Shown here piece after piece: positions 22,133 through 35,400 of a DNA stretch of 64,000 bases. Position 1 is the first letter of the stretch, and the number at the start of each line of letters is the position of its first letter. The notes beneath the pieces are model-generated. The model ran no database searches. It was given only the letters and a program-made list of their open reading frames with translations, and was not told the DNA's origin. The stretch is from positions 187,816 through 251,815 of the forward strand of contig QANZ01023658.1 in assembly GCA_003254925.1 (NCBI GenBank), given 5' to 3'. Both the position numbers and the translations under genes were made by a program. The stretch comes from Chamaecrista fasciculata. Its lineage: Eukaryota > Streptophyta > Magnoliopsida > Fabales > Fabaceae.

Positions 22133-23145
22133 TCAGACTGATTTATTTCTCTTCCATTCAAAGTAAAACTCTACCCTTAATTGGCGGGAGTTCGTCAAGT
22201 TTCTTCCCTTTTTCCTGTGAAAAATCTCGACTAATATATATGGATTTGCTACAATTGTAACACACTCTCTATTCCATGTAGCATGGTCTATTTCCATGTG
22301 GCCTCCCAAGTTGCCACACCTAATTTTTCCATAGTTAAAAGTTTGATTTTGAGACTCAAAATCATCATTCTTCCTCATTCTTTTCTTTTCTTTTTCTTTT
22401 TCTCTTTTCATTTCCTGTAAGTTCTTTTTAACTATTCGATATTTATTTAGTAAGGATGTATAATCCCTAATCTCAAAGGCAGCCACAACATTCTTAATTT
22501 TTGGTTTCAATCTTGACTCCCATTGCTTAACCTTCCAATTCTCATCATAATTATATTTGAGATAAGAAGTGAATTTAGACAACTCTTCAAATTTTGCATC
22601 ATATTCACTAGTTGTCATGCTACCTTGCTTCAACTATAAAAATTCAATTTCTTTTTCATTTTTCACACAATCAGGAAAATATTTATCTGAAAAAGTGGTT
22701 TTGAAAGTATCCCAAGTAATTTGGACATTAATTTTGTGTTTCTAATATTTTTTTAACATTTTCCCATCATTACTCAGCTCCTCTTACAAGCTTATAAGCA
22801 GCAAAGGTCACCTTTTGGGCATCTGAGGTTCCTAAAAGTACAATTATTTTCTCTAACTCTCTAATCTAATCTTCAGCTAAGGATGGATTGGGACTACCTC
22901 AGAAAGAAGGTGGTTTAGCTTTTTGAAAATTTAACAAACCCTGAAAAGTGTGGTTTTCTACTGGTTGTTCATGCTCAAGACTTATGTTTTTGTTGTTACT
23001 CACACCATTTTCTTAGCTTAAAAATGTTGTAACACTTTTTTGTAGCAAATTCTTAATCCTTAATGGCATCAGCCATTTCTCGGAGGGTTTGCATCATGCC
23101 TTCTAGGCTCTCATCTGTGCTACTAGTCGGACTGGTGGATGTCAT
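22133..23145 (-). pseudogene. Ty3/gypsy gag remnant
   Basis: Read on the minus strand from an ATG near 23143 (MTSTSPTSSTDESLEG) the frames carry several stops. They then give the retrotransposon-gag pattern SDKYFPDCVKNEKEIEFL, stop, LKQGSMTTSEYDAKFEELSKF, followed by a Lys/Glu-rich stretch and a broken zinc-knuckle region. The largest open part is 22133-22633 (166 codons). No protease, reverse transcriptase or integrase follows, so this is a deleted, inactive gypsy element. Confidence 0.75.
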
Positions 23146-23311
23146 GTTGTTCACTACATAAACAAAAAAAATATTGAGGTGATCAAGCTCAATAATAATT
23201 AGTTATGAAGGGAAAAGTATAACATTAAGTAGTTCAATATAGGTACACTCGTACCCATGACATGACGTCTACCCATAATCCCTCCTAAAAGTTTATTTTT
23301 TTTATAACTGT

Positions 23312-23323
23312 GCTCTGATACCA
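23312..23323 (-). other. Retrotransposon primer-binding site
   Basis: On the minus strand these 12 bases read TGGTATCAGAGC, complementary to the 3' end of plant initiator Met tRNA. It lies just upstream of the gag remnant. The DNA beyond it (from 23328, TGTAACACCC on the + strand, i.e. ...GGGTGTTACA) looks like the end of the 5' LTR. Confidence 0.75.
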
Positions 23324-23327
23324 CAAA

Positions 23328-23945
23328 TGTAACACCCATTTTTAATTTAATATTATTAAAATTCTTAAAAATATTAACTCAAATTATTAAGATAAAAGAT
23401 CAAAGATAAATGAATATAATTCTTAAATACATAGTATTATTAATGTAGAAGTCCACAACATAATAGTTGATACATATATTGTCATATAAATTTCTTATAT
23501 CAAAATCCTATACTCCCAAACTTGATCTACTGAAAATCTCCCAATCTAGCATATGAGCTTAGAAACAGTCGTCCCTTTGTGTATTTGGATACATCATGAA
23601 AATAAAATGAGGATTGAAAATTTTTAGTAGGAAAGGAAACATGTTAAAAATATTTTACATGATGCATCCAGCTGTATAAGTCACATAGTAGTAATAATAA
23701 CAACAATAGAATCTCAAGCTCAATAATCGCATAGAATTATTTTTCACTTTATGGTGACGGTTTTTTTCGCCGCACAATATCATGGCTGGTGGCTTTTCTC
23801 ACCCACCACGGTGACTTTTCTCACTCACCGTCTATATACCAGGACGTCCTCCAGCTGGATCCAAACAGAAAACTATGATCGAGATCACCTCCCTTACCGA
23901 GGGTCATTTCTCCATCATCATAATACTATTGAGTTTGAGATATGA
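23328..23945 (-). mobile_element. Probable 5' LTR of the gypsy remnant
   Basis: It starts (in + coordinates) with TGTAACACCC, four bases from the primer-binding site. A ~50-bp piece near 23690-23740 ('aataataacaacaatagaatctcaagctcaataat') is repeated at 21838-21885 on the other side of gag, as expected for LTRs. The far end was not identified. No host gene is seen. Confidence 0.45.
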
Positions 23946-24189
23946 TACTACATTAAATATATTATTAAAATACATAAAATAAAATAGAAATAGACTTATA
24001 CAGAATTAAAATAAGGAATGAATCATTTTCCTACCTAATTTTTAGAAACTATTATGAGATTCCTCATATCCTCGCATATATGACTTACATGCATGCTTTT
24101 ACTCAATCACCAAGTACAAAACGTGGCTTTACTTTCACACACATATATAGATTTTGTGTTTCTCTTTTTTTTTTAATTATATATATATT

Positions 24190-24795
24190 AATAATATAAC
24201 AACGGAAGCATACCCTGAACAAGGACAAGCATGCCCCACCGTAGACATGGCCTAGCGGCCATACCCCAGTAATTAAGGGATGGCCGCTAGGCCCCACAAT
24301 TTAAAGGGCATGGCCTCCCATAATTAAGGGACATGGCCCAGCGGCCGGCCATGCCCCACAGTTTAAGGCCACTAGGCCATGTCCCACATCGTGAAATATG
24401 GGACAACCATCATGCTTATCCAATCTTACGTAGGTGAGTAAGTCAATCGCGCATATGAATTCGGTTAAGATCCTCCTAAGATATCTCCAAGAAATATTCT
24501 TACGGCTACATCAACTCAAAAAGGATTCTCCTATAACCAATAGGAAACGGAATCCCCTAAATCTTGGACCTGCCTATGGCCGCCCGACCTATAAAAAGGC
24601 TTAGGCAGACTCATTAAAGGTAACACACTTAATTCAGTCTAGACTGGTTACTCTCAAATACTCTTACTGACTTAGGCATCGGAGGAGAATCGCGGGCCAG
24701 CACCCCCGCTATTCTTTGTTTTGTAGGAAATCGTCATCAGAGTTCCTCACTGAACCAGGTAAAAGCTCCCGGGCCAGAACTTAGTTCATCATATA
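24190..24795 (+). mobile_element. Probable solo LTR (gypsy type)
   Basis: This GC-richer block in AT-rich DNA contains a TATA-like CTATAAAAAGGC at about 24590, and downstream phrases ('cttaggcatcggagg', 'gggccagcacccccgc') typical of plant gypsy LTR R/U5 regions. The exact TG and CA ends and target duplication are not clear because both flanks are AT microsatellite. No internal region adjoins it, so a solo LTR is likely. Confidence 0.5.
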
Positions 24796-25949
24796 TATAT
24801 ATATTAATTTATATAAATTATTTATTTTTTTAGTCTTTATTCATTAACAAATTTATCATTATTTTATTCTAATATTAAATTTTAATTACTAAATATTCTA
24901 TATATTTTATTTAATCTATTTAAAATTTTTGGTGTTACTTTTCGAGCTTCCTCAAGATTGTCTAGGCTTTTTTGGCTTTTTTGGTTTTGTTGGTTCATGG
25001 TGTGTTTTATATTTATGAGGTCTTCAGACAATTGATTTTGAGAGCCATATAAATTACAATGTCATACAAGAGGGTGAATGGGGCAACGACAAGGTAAATG
25101 GAAAACATGCATTAAACAATAAACAAATAAATTATAGCCAATAATCACCAAGTACACACACATATTATATTTATATATGAGTCACTTAAATAATGATTAA
25201 CTTACTAATTAGCTTAAGTACATATAAAACAGTAATCAAGGGTGATTAAAAACCTACTTGAACAATTTAGAGAGTCATCCAATTACTTTTAGAAGCTCCA
25301 AAGTGCCTCCAATCATCTTAGAAATTTCAAGGTGCTTTAAGAAGAAAAAACAGAAACAACAAGAACTACTAGAAATTTAGAGCGCCACCTCAGGTTTGGC
25401 CCATCCTCTAAATAATGGGCCAACACCATACAGAGTTGCGTGCTCTGTTTTTGTATAGCAAAACAAGGATTATATGTATAGAGATGGATGGGAGATGAAG
25501 AAATGACGAGATGATGGAAGGAATGAATTGGGCAGTAGGAGAGGAAGGGGTTTAGGCTCTGTTACCAAATTGGGCAGCAGGGAAATATAGAAATTTAGAA
25601 TGAAAGGTAAAAATTGCAAGAGAATAGAGAAAGAGGAGGGAGAAACAGGATTTAGGGAGAAGAGAATAGAGAATGAGAAGGAGAGAATTCAGAACTCAAC
25701 ATTGCATTCATTCAAGTATGTCTTACAATGGCATGAGAAAGAGTTTATATAGAGCAAAATAATAATAAAATAATAGCCAAAATAATATTATAAAACACAA
25801 GTTGCAAAATAAGTTGAGCAAGTTGACATATTTTAATATTCCCTATTTCTTCTATGATAAGTTTTCATGGGTTTAGGCTAGTTCCCCTCAAATATCCTCT
25901 TTTGCTTATGGGCATTAGGTGTTGCTCCAGATTAGACTTGCAGCGGAAG
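24796..25949. other. Intergenic, AT-rich
   Basis: No gene is recognised. 25490-25700 is purine-rich on the + strand ('gagaagg', 'gaatgag' phrases), without a clear repeat period. Confidence 0.35.
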
Positions 25950-26103
25950 CAATTTAGATCCCCTGGAGTACTCCAGGGGTATAGTGATGAGAGAGATAGA
26001 AACAAGGGTAGAGAGAAAGTATCACTGGGACTCACTTCTCTCTCTACTTGTTTCTATCTCTCTCATCGCCACACCCCTAAACTACGGTAGAGGATCCAAA
26101 TTG
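25950..26103. repeat. 154-nt near-perfect hairpin
   Basis: Arms 25950-26020 and 26034-26103 are complementary over most of their length, around a 13-base loop. The inner 40 bases ('gatgagagagatagaaacaa' in the left arm) pair almost perfectly. The left arm itself contains the 20-bp palindrome CCCCTGGAGTACTCCAGGGG (25960-25979). Size and pairing fit either a plant microRNA-type precursor or a very short foldback MITE. No clear target duplication is seen. Confidence 0.7.
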
Positions 26104-26579
26104 GCAAAGGAGACACAATTTGGGGTTTTCTTTTGTGGTCTCTGTTTGAAAAAATAATTGTTATTTTGTTTATTTGTAATTTTATAATGTAATATGACAA
26201 CTTGTGTGGCATTTTCATAATATGATGTAACAAAATTATGATGACTCATAAACATTCGTTCGTCTATTTTAATGAAAAGTTAAAGGAAGGAGTGATTTGC
26301 ACCTCATGCAAAGTTCAGGTTCCTATTATAGAGAAAGAAAAGATTACTCAACAAATGCAATTGGTTATCTTGATTCATTACGGTAAAGAATGAGATATAA
26401 ATACAAAAGAATATTCATATATATTCTACGACCTTTTAAAGAAGGACACCTCACAAGAACACCTCACCAATATTACAGCTGGAGAAAAATCTACACAAAA
26501 CAAATTTACAACCGAAATATGCACAACTCATCAGAATTCAGTATTCATTCCCTATTATGCTTTGTCAAATGTTAGGCAT

Positions 26580-26890
26580 CTCAGAAAATCTTAATTCAAG
26601 GCACTATTAAAGATGGACTTTATGTTTTTGACAATTTGAAGATTGCACGATCCTCTCCACAATCATCTCATCATGCATTAGCTATCTCTCATTCCACCAA
26701 GTCTCACAGTCATGCTCATGTTTTCTCTTCTCTCTATGACATTCTCGGTTGGGGCATGCTTCAGTCCTTATTGTTAATCAAGTTCTTCGTGATTGTAATA
26801 TGCCCACTATGAATAAACTCAGCTTCCTTTATATTCTGCTTGCTATCTTGGGAAGACTCATTGCTTGCCTTTTAGTCTTTCTGTTTCTGA
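26580..26890 (+). pseudogene. Ty1/copia pol fragment (GAG-pre-integrase region)
   Basis: Frames read QKILIQGTIKDGLYVFDNLK, then after a shift LGWGHASVLIVNQVLRDCN and, after another, a cysteine/histidine-poor remnant of the pre-integrase zinc region. This order matches the start of copia pol. It is flanked by two ~85-bp direct repeats (26461-26545 and 26883-26966, sharing 'acaaaacaaat' and 'gaaatatgcaca' phrases). Frameshifts show it is inactive. Confidence 0.6.
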
Positions 26891-27120
26891 CCAATATTAC
26901 AACTGGAGAAATATACACAAAACAAATCTATAGCCGAAATATGCACAGCTCATCAGGATTCATTCCTTATTTTGACTTAAATAAAAAAAATATGAAAGTT
27001 TTTAAAAAAGAAATGGCCAAATTTTGGCACGACTGGACTTGGTTGCTTGGTTCAGGTTTGACCCAACCAAGTTATGGGTCCGGTCCATTAACATTCCTAA
27101 CTAAAATGGAGAACTATTAG

Positions 27121-28200
27121 AGTTTATTCAATTTGGAATTTACTTTTGGAGTTTTGTCCTTTTGATGTGCTTATTTCTTTTAATCCATCAACCTTGGGAG
27201 TTACGTGTGTATTTAATGAGATTGTCTCTGTATTTAACGTTCACATTCATTGGTTAGATGACCATTAACGTCTCAAGGATTTGATGGTTGACAATCATGA
27301 ATGTTGAGGGACTAGGTTGTGTAATACCATTATTTATGGACTAAATCGCTGACTCAGTATAAATTTGAAGGCTAAAAAAATAATTTTTTCCTAAAATTTT
27401 AGCGTAATTTATTTTTTCTTGGAATAAACATCTTAGGTCAAATACTCGGTTTGGTCCTCAAACTATGAGGTAATTTTCAGATTGGTCCTAAAACTATTTT
27501 GGTCAAAGTGTACTTTTGGTCTCATAACTTTTGCTCAGGTCTCAATTTTGTATCATAACTTTTTTAGTTACACTTTTAGTTAGGTTGTAGAATTGGTCTC
27601 ATATAAATGCAAAAAGTTCTACCGTCAGTCCCACCTGACTAAAAAATATGGGACTAATTCTGCATCTAACCCAAAGATATGGAACCAATTCTGCAACTTG
27701 ACTAAAAGATATGAGACCACTTCTACAATCTAACCCAAAGATCTATGACCAAAAGTATAATACGAGACCAAATCTATTAAATATGACTTGTTTCAAGTTT
27801 AAACGTGATGAGTTTAGAGCTACATATTGTTCTCAAAGGGTTCTTTCTCTATCCCGTTGATGTCGTCAACAAACGAGGTCAAATCCCTCTTAAAAGTATA
27901 TTGCTAGTTTCATGGTCGAACAAGCAAAATTGATAATATCTCTCTCGTTTCAAATTCGAATGCGACAAATTCAGAACTACAAGTTCCTCTTAACAGATCC
28001 TTTGAACTTAAAATGAGAAACGAGAGAAATATGACCAAATTCAATAGTTTGGGGCTAACATGAAACATTTTACCAATATTCAGGACCAAAATGAAACATC
28101 TTACCAACATTTAGGACCAATTTGAACATTTTAAAACATAATGGATCAAACTGAACATTTAAGTATACATTTAGGACCAAAATGACCCTTTGACCCTTTT
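27121..28200. repeat. Degenerate 'ggtcc/ggacc' repeat DNA
   Basis: Many phrases such as 'tttggtcctc' on the left and 'aggaccaaaatga' on the right resemble the arms of the Mutator-like elements elsewhere in the window, but I could not establish clean termini or a target duplication. No gene is recognised. Confidence 0.4.
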
Positions 28201-28541
28201 TTTTTCTTTAAAGTAATTCAAAACGACCTTGGTATTAAACATAGTGGCAATTTACAAATCTCCGTTCATTTCACGGGAATAAATTTTTTTTTTCTTTTTC
28301 TTTTCTAGTTTCATGATAAAACAAGAGAAAACGATTCTTGTCCGTAAGCTCCCAGAATGCCTCGCCTTGCTCATCGTTCTTCAATCTTACGTGCTTCCCT
28401 CTCTTTCGGGACACCCATTAGACTCTTTCTCTCTTTCTTCTCTCTCTTCTGTAATTCATATTCCCATTTTCTCTCTCTTCATTCTGGTTTGATTTCCCAT
28501 CATCATCCTCCATTTCCTAACTTAGCACAATTTCCACAATC

Positions 28542-29368
28542 ATGGATGATCGAGTTGAAGACGATGCCACCACCAAGGACGCTTCGTCGGCAAACGTGAC
28601 CTCTAATAATCCACCACCTCACCGGAAAGCACATTCCTATAGCCAACAACATAGAAACCCCAACGCGCAAAAGCGAAATCACCAAGTTCGCAAACACAGT
28701 TTCGACGATGATTGTATTTCCAAGGGCTTAGATTCTCTTTACGAATCCGACAACGACGACGAGTTTTTCCCCAATTCGTCTGGTAATAACCCTTCTGCTT
28801 TGGCCTTCGATGAGTATCTTGAACAAAGAATGGCCACAGACGCCGCCGCCGGCGGTGGTGCCGACGACGATGCACCGCCGTCCCCAACACTGCCGGAATT
28901 TATCGGAAGCGGCGGTGAAACCGCCGTCTTCAAGGTTCCGATTCGAGCCGCCGTTCATCCGGCCCGGCCGCCGTGCCTCGAGTTAAGGCCGCATCCGTTG
29001 AGGGAGACTCAGGTGGGAAGGTTTCTTCGGAATATTGCGTGTACTGATGAACAATTGTGGGCTGGTCAGGAAAGTGGTGTTAGGGTTTGGGAATTTGAGA
29101 ATTCGTTTAAGCCTGGAAGTGGGATTGGTGGAAAGGTAAGAAGAGGCGATGAGGATGCGGCGCCGTTTAGTGAATCTGTGGATACTTCTCCGACGATGTG
29201 TTTGATAGTTGATAATGGGAATAAGTTGATTTGGAGTGGGCATAAGGATGGGAAGATTAGATCATGGAAAATGGATCAAACGTTTGTTACTCCCTTTAAG
29301 GAAGGTCTTTCTTGGCAGGCACATAAGGGTCCTGCTCTTGCATTGGCCATAAGTTCGTTTGGTAAGGC

Positions 29369-29407
<39 letters not shown>

Positions 29408-32400
29408 CTCAAACGTGAAATTATTACTCTCGTTCTATGAAGCATTGAGTGTCTCTCACTTGTCCATGTTCCCCACCCGTAACACATCATACAACATTGC
29501 TTGACATATATTCATGAGTATCAAAATTTAAAATCATTTTTTTCCACTCCGACCGCATTGAAAGGGATGAATTCGGTCTTAGGAATGATTAAATCCTTGA
29601 AATAATTGTTCTATGTATCACATAAATTCTTCGATAGAATAGAAAATAGAAAAAGATTGACACATGATATATTTCATGAATAGATATTATAATTTTTGAA
29701 AATTTTATCAAGTTTTATGAATATTTATGCTGTGTAGTATTATATAATTTGGAGAATTGGACTTGTCCGTGTTTGTGCTTTGTAACTCTCATTATAATTG
29801 TGTTTCATCCTGCTAGTTTTGACTTAGTGCCTCTCGTTGCTTTCATGCAGGCGATATCTGGTCAGGTTCTGAAGGGGGTTTTATTAAGGTCTGGCCATGG
29901 GAATCAATTGAAAAATCTTTGTCTATGTCTCCAGAAGAAAGGCGCATGGCAGCCTTACTTGTGGAGAGGTCAGGAATCGACCTCAGAAGTCAAGTCACTG
30001 TTAATGGTGTTTGCAGTATATCTTCTCAAGAGGTGAAGGGTTTGTTGTCTGATAATGTTAGAGCTAGAGTCTGGTGCGCGGGGCCATTGTCCTTTTCATT
30101 GTGGTATGCTTCCTATTCTGACATTGCACTGTTCAGTTTGATGCATATTTGTGGTCTTTAAATTTTCTTTAATCTGTGTTATGCTTTTATGACAATACAT
30201 TTATGAGTTACTGGCAAAGAAATTGTTTTGTTAACCTATAGTTTCTGCAACAGTAACAAGTATGCTTCTTCAAATGTTTTGTTGTGCATGTAAGATATGC
30301 CATATCCCTAATTATAAATCTGAGATACTCAAGACTCGAAAGTTGACATTTTTACAGGGATGCCCGTACAAAGGACCTTCTGAAAGTATTTAACATTGAT
30401 GGTTCCACTGAAAATCGGGTTGACTCATCATCTATGCAGCTGGATCAAGTTGTAGAAGATGAAACAAAGGTAAAGTTTGTCCCTACCTCAAAAAAGGAGA
30501 AATCACAAGGAACTAGCTTTCTACAAAGATCCCGTAATGCTATAATGGGGGCTGCAGATGCTGTTCGTCGGGTTGCAACCAGGGGTGCAGGAGCATTTGT
30601 TGAGGATACAAAAAGAACAGAAGCTATTGTTCAAACAAACGATGGAATGATTTGGACTGGATGTACCAATGGCTTGCTTGTACAATGGGATGGGAATGGG
30701 ACCCGTGTCCAAGATTTTAATCTCCATCCTTGTGCAGTCCAATGCTTCTGCACTTTTGGAACGCGAATGTATGTAGGCTATGTGAGTGGTGTTTTGCAAA
30801 TATTGGACCTTGAAGGCAATCTAATTGCAGAATGGGTGGCTCATAATAGTCCTGTGATCAAATTGGTTGTTGGTAATGGTAATATTTATAGCTTGGCTAC
30901 ACACGGTGGCATACGCGCATGGAGTATTACGTCTCCAGGTCCTGCTGACAACTTAATAAAGCAAGAGTTGTCTGGAAAAGAACTTGTATACACAAGACGG
31001 CACAATGTCAAAATTTTGATTGGCACATGGAATGTTGGTCAAGGAAAGCCGTTGCAGGATTCACTTCTGTCATGGTTGGGTTCTGCTGCATCTGACGTAG
31101 GCATTGTAGTAGTTGGTTGTCAAGAAGTGGATATGGGTGCAGGTTTTCTTGCAATGTCTGCAGCAAAAGAAACTGTATGACTTTTTATAATATTTTTTTT
31201 ATCTTTCTGCAATCTGTAACATGAGATTCTTCACCAACTTCAATTATAATGGAACTAGACTATGAAACTGTCACAGCTCACAAATTTTCTTAGTGGAAAC
31301 ATGAGCCAACAGATTTGTTAAGTTGAATCTGAAATGATGAACTTGATTTGTCGTTTTGTTTGTGTTGGTAATTTTCATCTGAAAAACATGTATGTTCTTC
31401 TGATACTGTATGGTGGCTAGGCGGACTCATTCTATTTGTGTGTAACCAATGGCAAATATTTTCTATTTCCTTCGTCTTTTTTATTTTTCATGTGAATTAG
31501 ATAAGTCCATACTACAAAGGAAATTACACAAACAATCCATCCTGTTTGAATTGTCTATTTTATGCATGCATTGACCAATCCCCATTGCAGGTAGGGCTTG
31601 AAGGAAGTGCAGTGGGGCAATTGTGGCTGGATGCAATAGGAAAGTCCTTAGAAGAAGGAAAAACTTTTGAACGTATGGGCTCTAGACAGCTTGCTGGCTT
31701 GCTCATATCTCTTTGGTGAGTGATTCTCATGAAATTATGTTGCTCGTTCAACTAAGTAGTATTACTAACTTGTTGGCAGCCTTTCAGTCATATACTTGGG
31801 ATTTCTACCTTGTTATTTTTCTTCTGTTCTTATATTATGAGTTGGAATTCCTTAATTAGGGTGAGAAAGAATCTTAGGACACATGTTGGAGATGTTGACG
31901 TTGCGGCAGTCCCATGTGGCTTTGGACGTGCAATTGGTAATAAGGTTTGTACTAAACTCCCTAACTACATAACTAGCTTATATGTTGCCAGCACAAGGCA
32001 GTACCGTTCTGTTTAAAATTTCTCACGACTGATTTCAGCCGCTTGGTAGATTGAATTTCAAGTGGTTGAATAACTTTGTTGTGCATGAGCAGCTTTCTTT
32101 AATCTTCATTTTGATACTATATATACTCAGGTTTTTCTAGTTATCGTTGAAAGTTAATTATGAAGCTTTAATTAATGACTTCAATCTGGTTTAGTTGTTT
32201 TGGATTCTGGATAACAATTAAATAGTTGGGTTTTGGGTTGCATGTGGCCTCATGTAGATAATAACAACTTGAGCATTCTTTCTTTCTCACACATATTTTG
32301 AGTGCAATGTTATCAAAAGTGAAAAGAAAAAAAAGAAGGTAGAAGGAAGGCTAAGGATGCTGGATTACATCCCTAACAAGGAGAAAACAATGATAGGGAG

Positions 32401-35400
32401 GGAAAAGTACACAAGAAAAGAAAGTTTGTTGACATGGAGCAAAGAATGTTTTTTTACTTGTCAAGTAATTTAATGCTTCCTCACATCTGAGCGAATTATG
32501 GAATTGCATACTTGCACTGTGTAGGACATAATGCTTTTGCTTAAATCACTGTTATCACATTAGTCAATAGCTTTTGCTTGGTGCCTTCAAATTCCTGTAA
32601 GATTATAGTAATAATTGCGAAATAATATTTTTTTACCTGCTCTTTTTGTACATTATTTTGGGCTAAATTTCAAGCTGCTTTATCTGTGTCTTTAGTGTTT
32701 GTACTGAAATATGTATATAGGTCTTGCTTGTTCAAACAATAATTTGAATGAGTACCTTGGTAAATTTTTTACTTCAGCGCTAAAATTTTTCTTTGTTGGA
32801 ATGAACACTAACGAGGCTTAAGTTGATCAAACAGGGAGGTGTGGGTTTGAGAATTAGAGTCTATGATCGGACAATGTGCTTTGTGAATTGCCACTTGGCT
32901 GCACATCTGGAAGCAGTTAATCGGCGCAATGCTGATTTTGATCACATTTTTCGAAATATGGTCTTCAGTCGATCATCCAACCTGCTTAATACTGCAGCTG
33001 GTATGGTGCCATACCTGTTTTTGTGTTGCGTTCTAGCCTTCTCGTCATATTTATTTTGGCTGCTTTACTCTTCTGGCTTGCCCTTGGTCCTCTCTGTTAC
33101 AGCTGGTGTTTCAACTGCTGTTCACATGCTTCGTGGTAACAATGTGAGTATTTTGCTTTCAGCCTCGAAGTGTTGATTTTCTTTCTAGTCAAAATTATCA
33201 TCATAATAACAAGGCTTTCATTATGTTGTAGGCTATGGGTGTCAACTCTGAAGAAGCAAAGCCCGAATTATCTGATGCAGACATGGTGGTTTTTTTGGGT
33301 GATTTCAACTACCGCCTTTTTGGTATATCTTATGATGAAGCTAGGGATTTTGTTTCTCAAAGATGCTTTGACTGGCTTAGAGAGAAGGATCAGCTCAGGG
33401 CAGAGATGAAAGCTGGAAAAGTTTTCCAGGGAATGCGGGAGGCAATCATCAGATTTCCACCCACTTACAAATTTGAGAGGCACAAAGCAGGTTTAGCAGG
33501 TAAATTATGTGACAGGTTTAGTACACTGCTTTTGGCACTCTCGTTTTTTATATCTTTTTTTTTCCTTGATGTATGTAATAGCTTCATTGTGGTGTACGAT
33601 CAACTTTCTATTATTAGCCATGATTGATGGAAACTGATGATGTGACTTCCTAGAAATATGTTGCCCATGTCAAGGACATGTGAACTACATTCAATGACAT
33701 ATGGACTACATTCAACTACTATGTTAATTATGAAACAAAACTAAAGCTCTTGGAAACAGCACCAAATTGAAAACAAACCAAAAGTCTAAGTTCTGGTAAG
33801 GGATGACCATGGGTATTTTCCTTGGATGATCTGGGGAAAAAAACCATTTTTGAAGTATCTTGTCTACTCAGACTCGGTCCTAGGTTGTTCAAAAAACTTG
33901 TCCAATAAATCTCTAAATCTCTAGATTCATACTTGTTTACTAGGAGAATTTTCTAAATAAGTAATTTTTCTTTATAAAGAAAATAAATGAAGAGTTACAA
34001 CCATTGCATTGTTAAAACTCTAAATTTACAAATTTATTTTTTCATATGTATCAACCATAACTACTTATATGTAAACATTAAATATATATATATAGGCAAA
34101 AGACCCTTTTGTGCCCTTAACGTTTGCGGTGATTTTCAGTTATGCCCCTAACGTTTCATTTGTGTCAGTTGTGCCCCCAATGAGAAATGTTAGTTTCAAT
34201 TATGCCCCCAATTTTACTTGTGTGTCATTTTTTTGTTCTGAATTGAATATGTGGCAAGATGATTGGATAAATAAAACATCCTTGATTTATTTTTTATCCT
34301 ACATGGATTTACATTCTCTAAACCAAAAAATTACTACCATAAATTTTTTTTGACATCATCATCTTCATCTTCGCAAGCCTTATACCACGAAGGAAATGCC
34401 ATGGTGGATAAAAAATAAATCAGGGATGTTTTATTTATCCAGTCATCTTGCCACATATTCAATTCAGAATAAAAAATTGACACACAAGTAAAAAAAATTG
34501 ACACATCAGCATTGAGTCAAAATTGGGGGCATAATTGAAACTAACGTTTCACATTGGGGGCACAACTGACGCAAATGAAACGTTGGGGACATAACTGAAA
34601 ATCACCGCAAATGTTAGGGGCACAAAAGGGTCTTTTGCCTATATATATATATTTTTTGTTGTATGAATTTTAATATATTTATTGTGGATCTGGGGTGGAG
34701 TGGCAACCTAGACTCAGATCCATTTTTTAAAAGACCTATATTCCTGGAGAGGCTAAATTTTGCTTGTATTTGTTCTACCAAAAAAATCAAAGTATAAGCC
34801 TATAACGACCCAAGTAGTACTTAACCCAAATTTGACCATTACATGTATATTATCTGCATATATTGCATAGTCTGTAACTCTGTCTCTGGAAGATGTCTCT
34901 TATGTTGGAGCATACAAAGAAAAATTAAATCTTTAGATATAATGGGATCTCTTTTTCAGAAGATGGCAATAGCATAACTTCTATGTGCTCTCAGGTTATG
35001 ATTCTGGAGAGAAAAAGCGAATCCCTGCCTGGTGTGACCGAATAATATATCGTGACACTCGGTCAGCTTCAGTGTCTGAGTGCAGTTTAAATTGCCCTGT
35101 TGTCTCATCAATTTCACTGTATGTTATATGGTCATTATTACTTTGTGCTGTCTGTTTTTCCACTGGGAAACAATTTTTCATCATTTAAACCATTTACAGG
35201 TATGAAGCATGCATGGATGTGACTGAGAGTGATCACAAACCTGTTCGGTGTAAATTCAATGTCAAAATTTCACATGTTGATAGATCAATAAGGAGAAAGG
35301 AGTTTGGGGAAATTTTGACAAACAATGAAAAAATTAGATCTATGCTGGAAGAGTGTTGTAATGTTCCTGAGACAACTGTTGTCCCAAATTGTGTAGTTCT

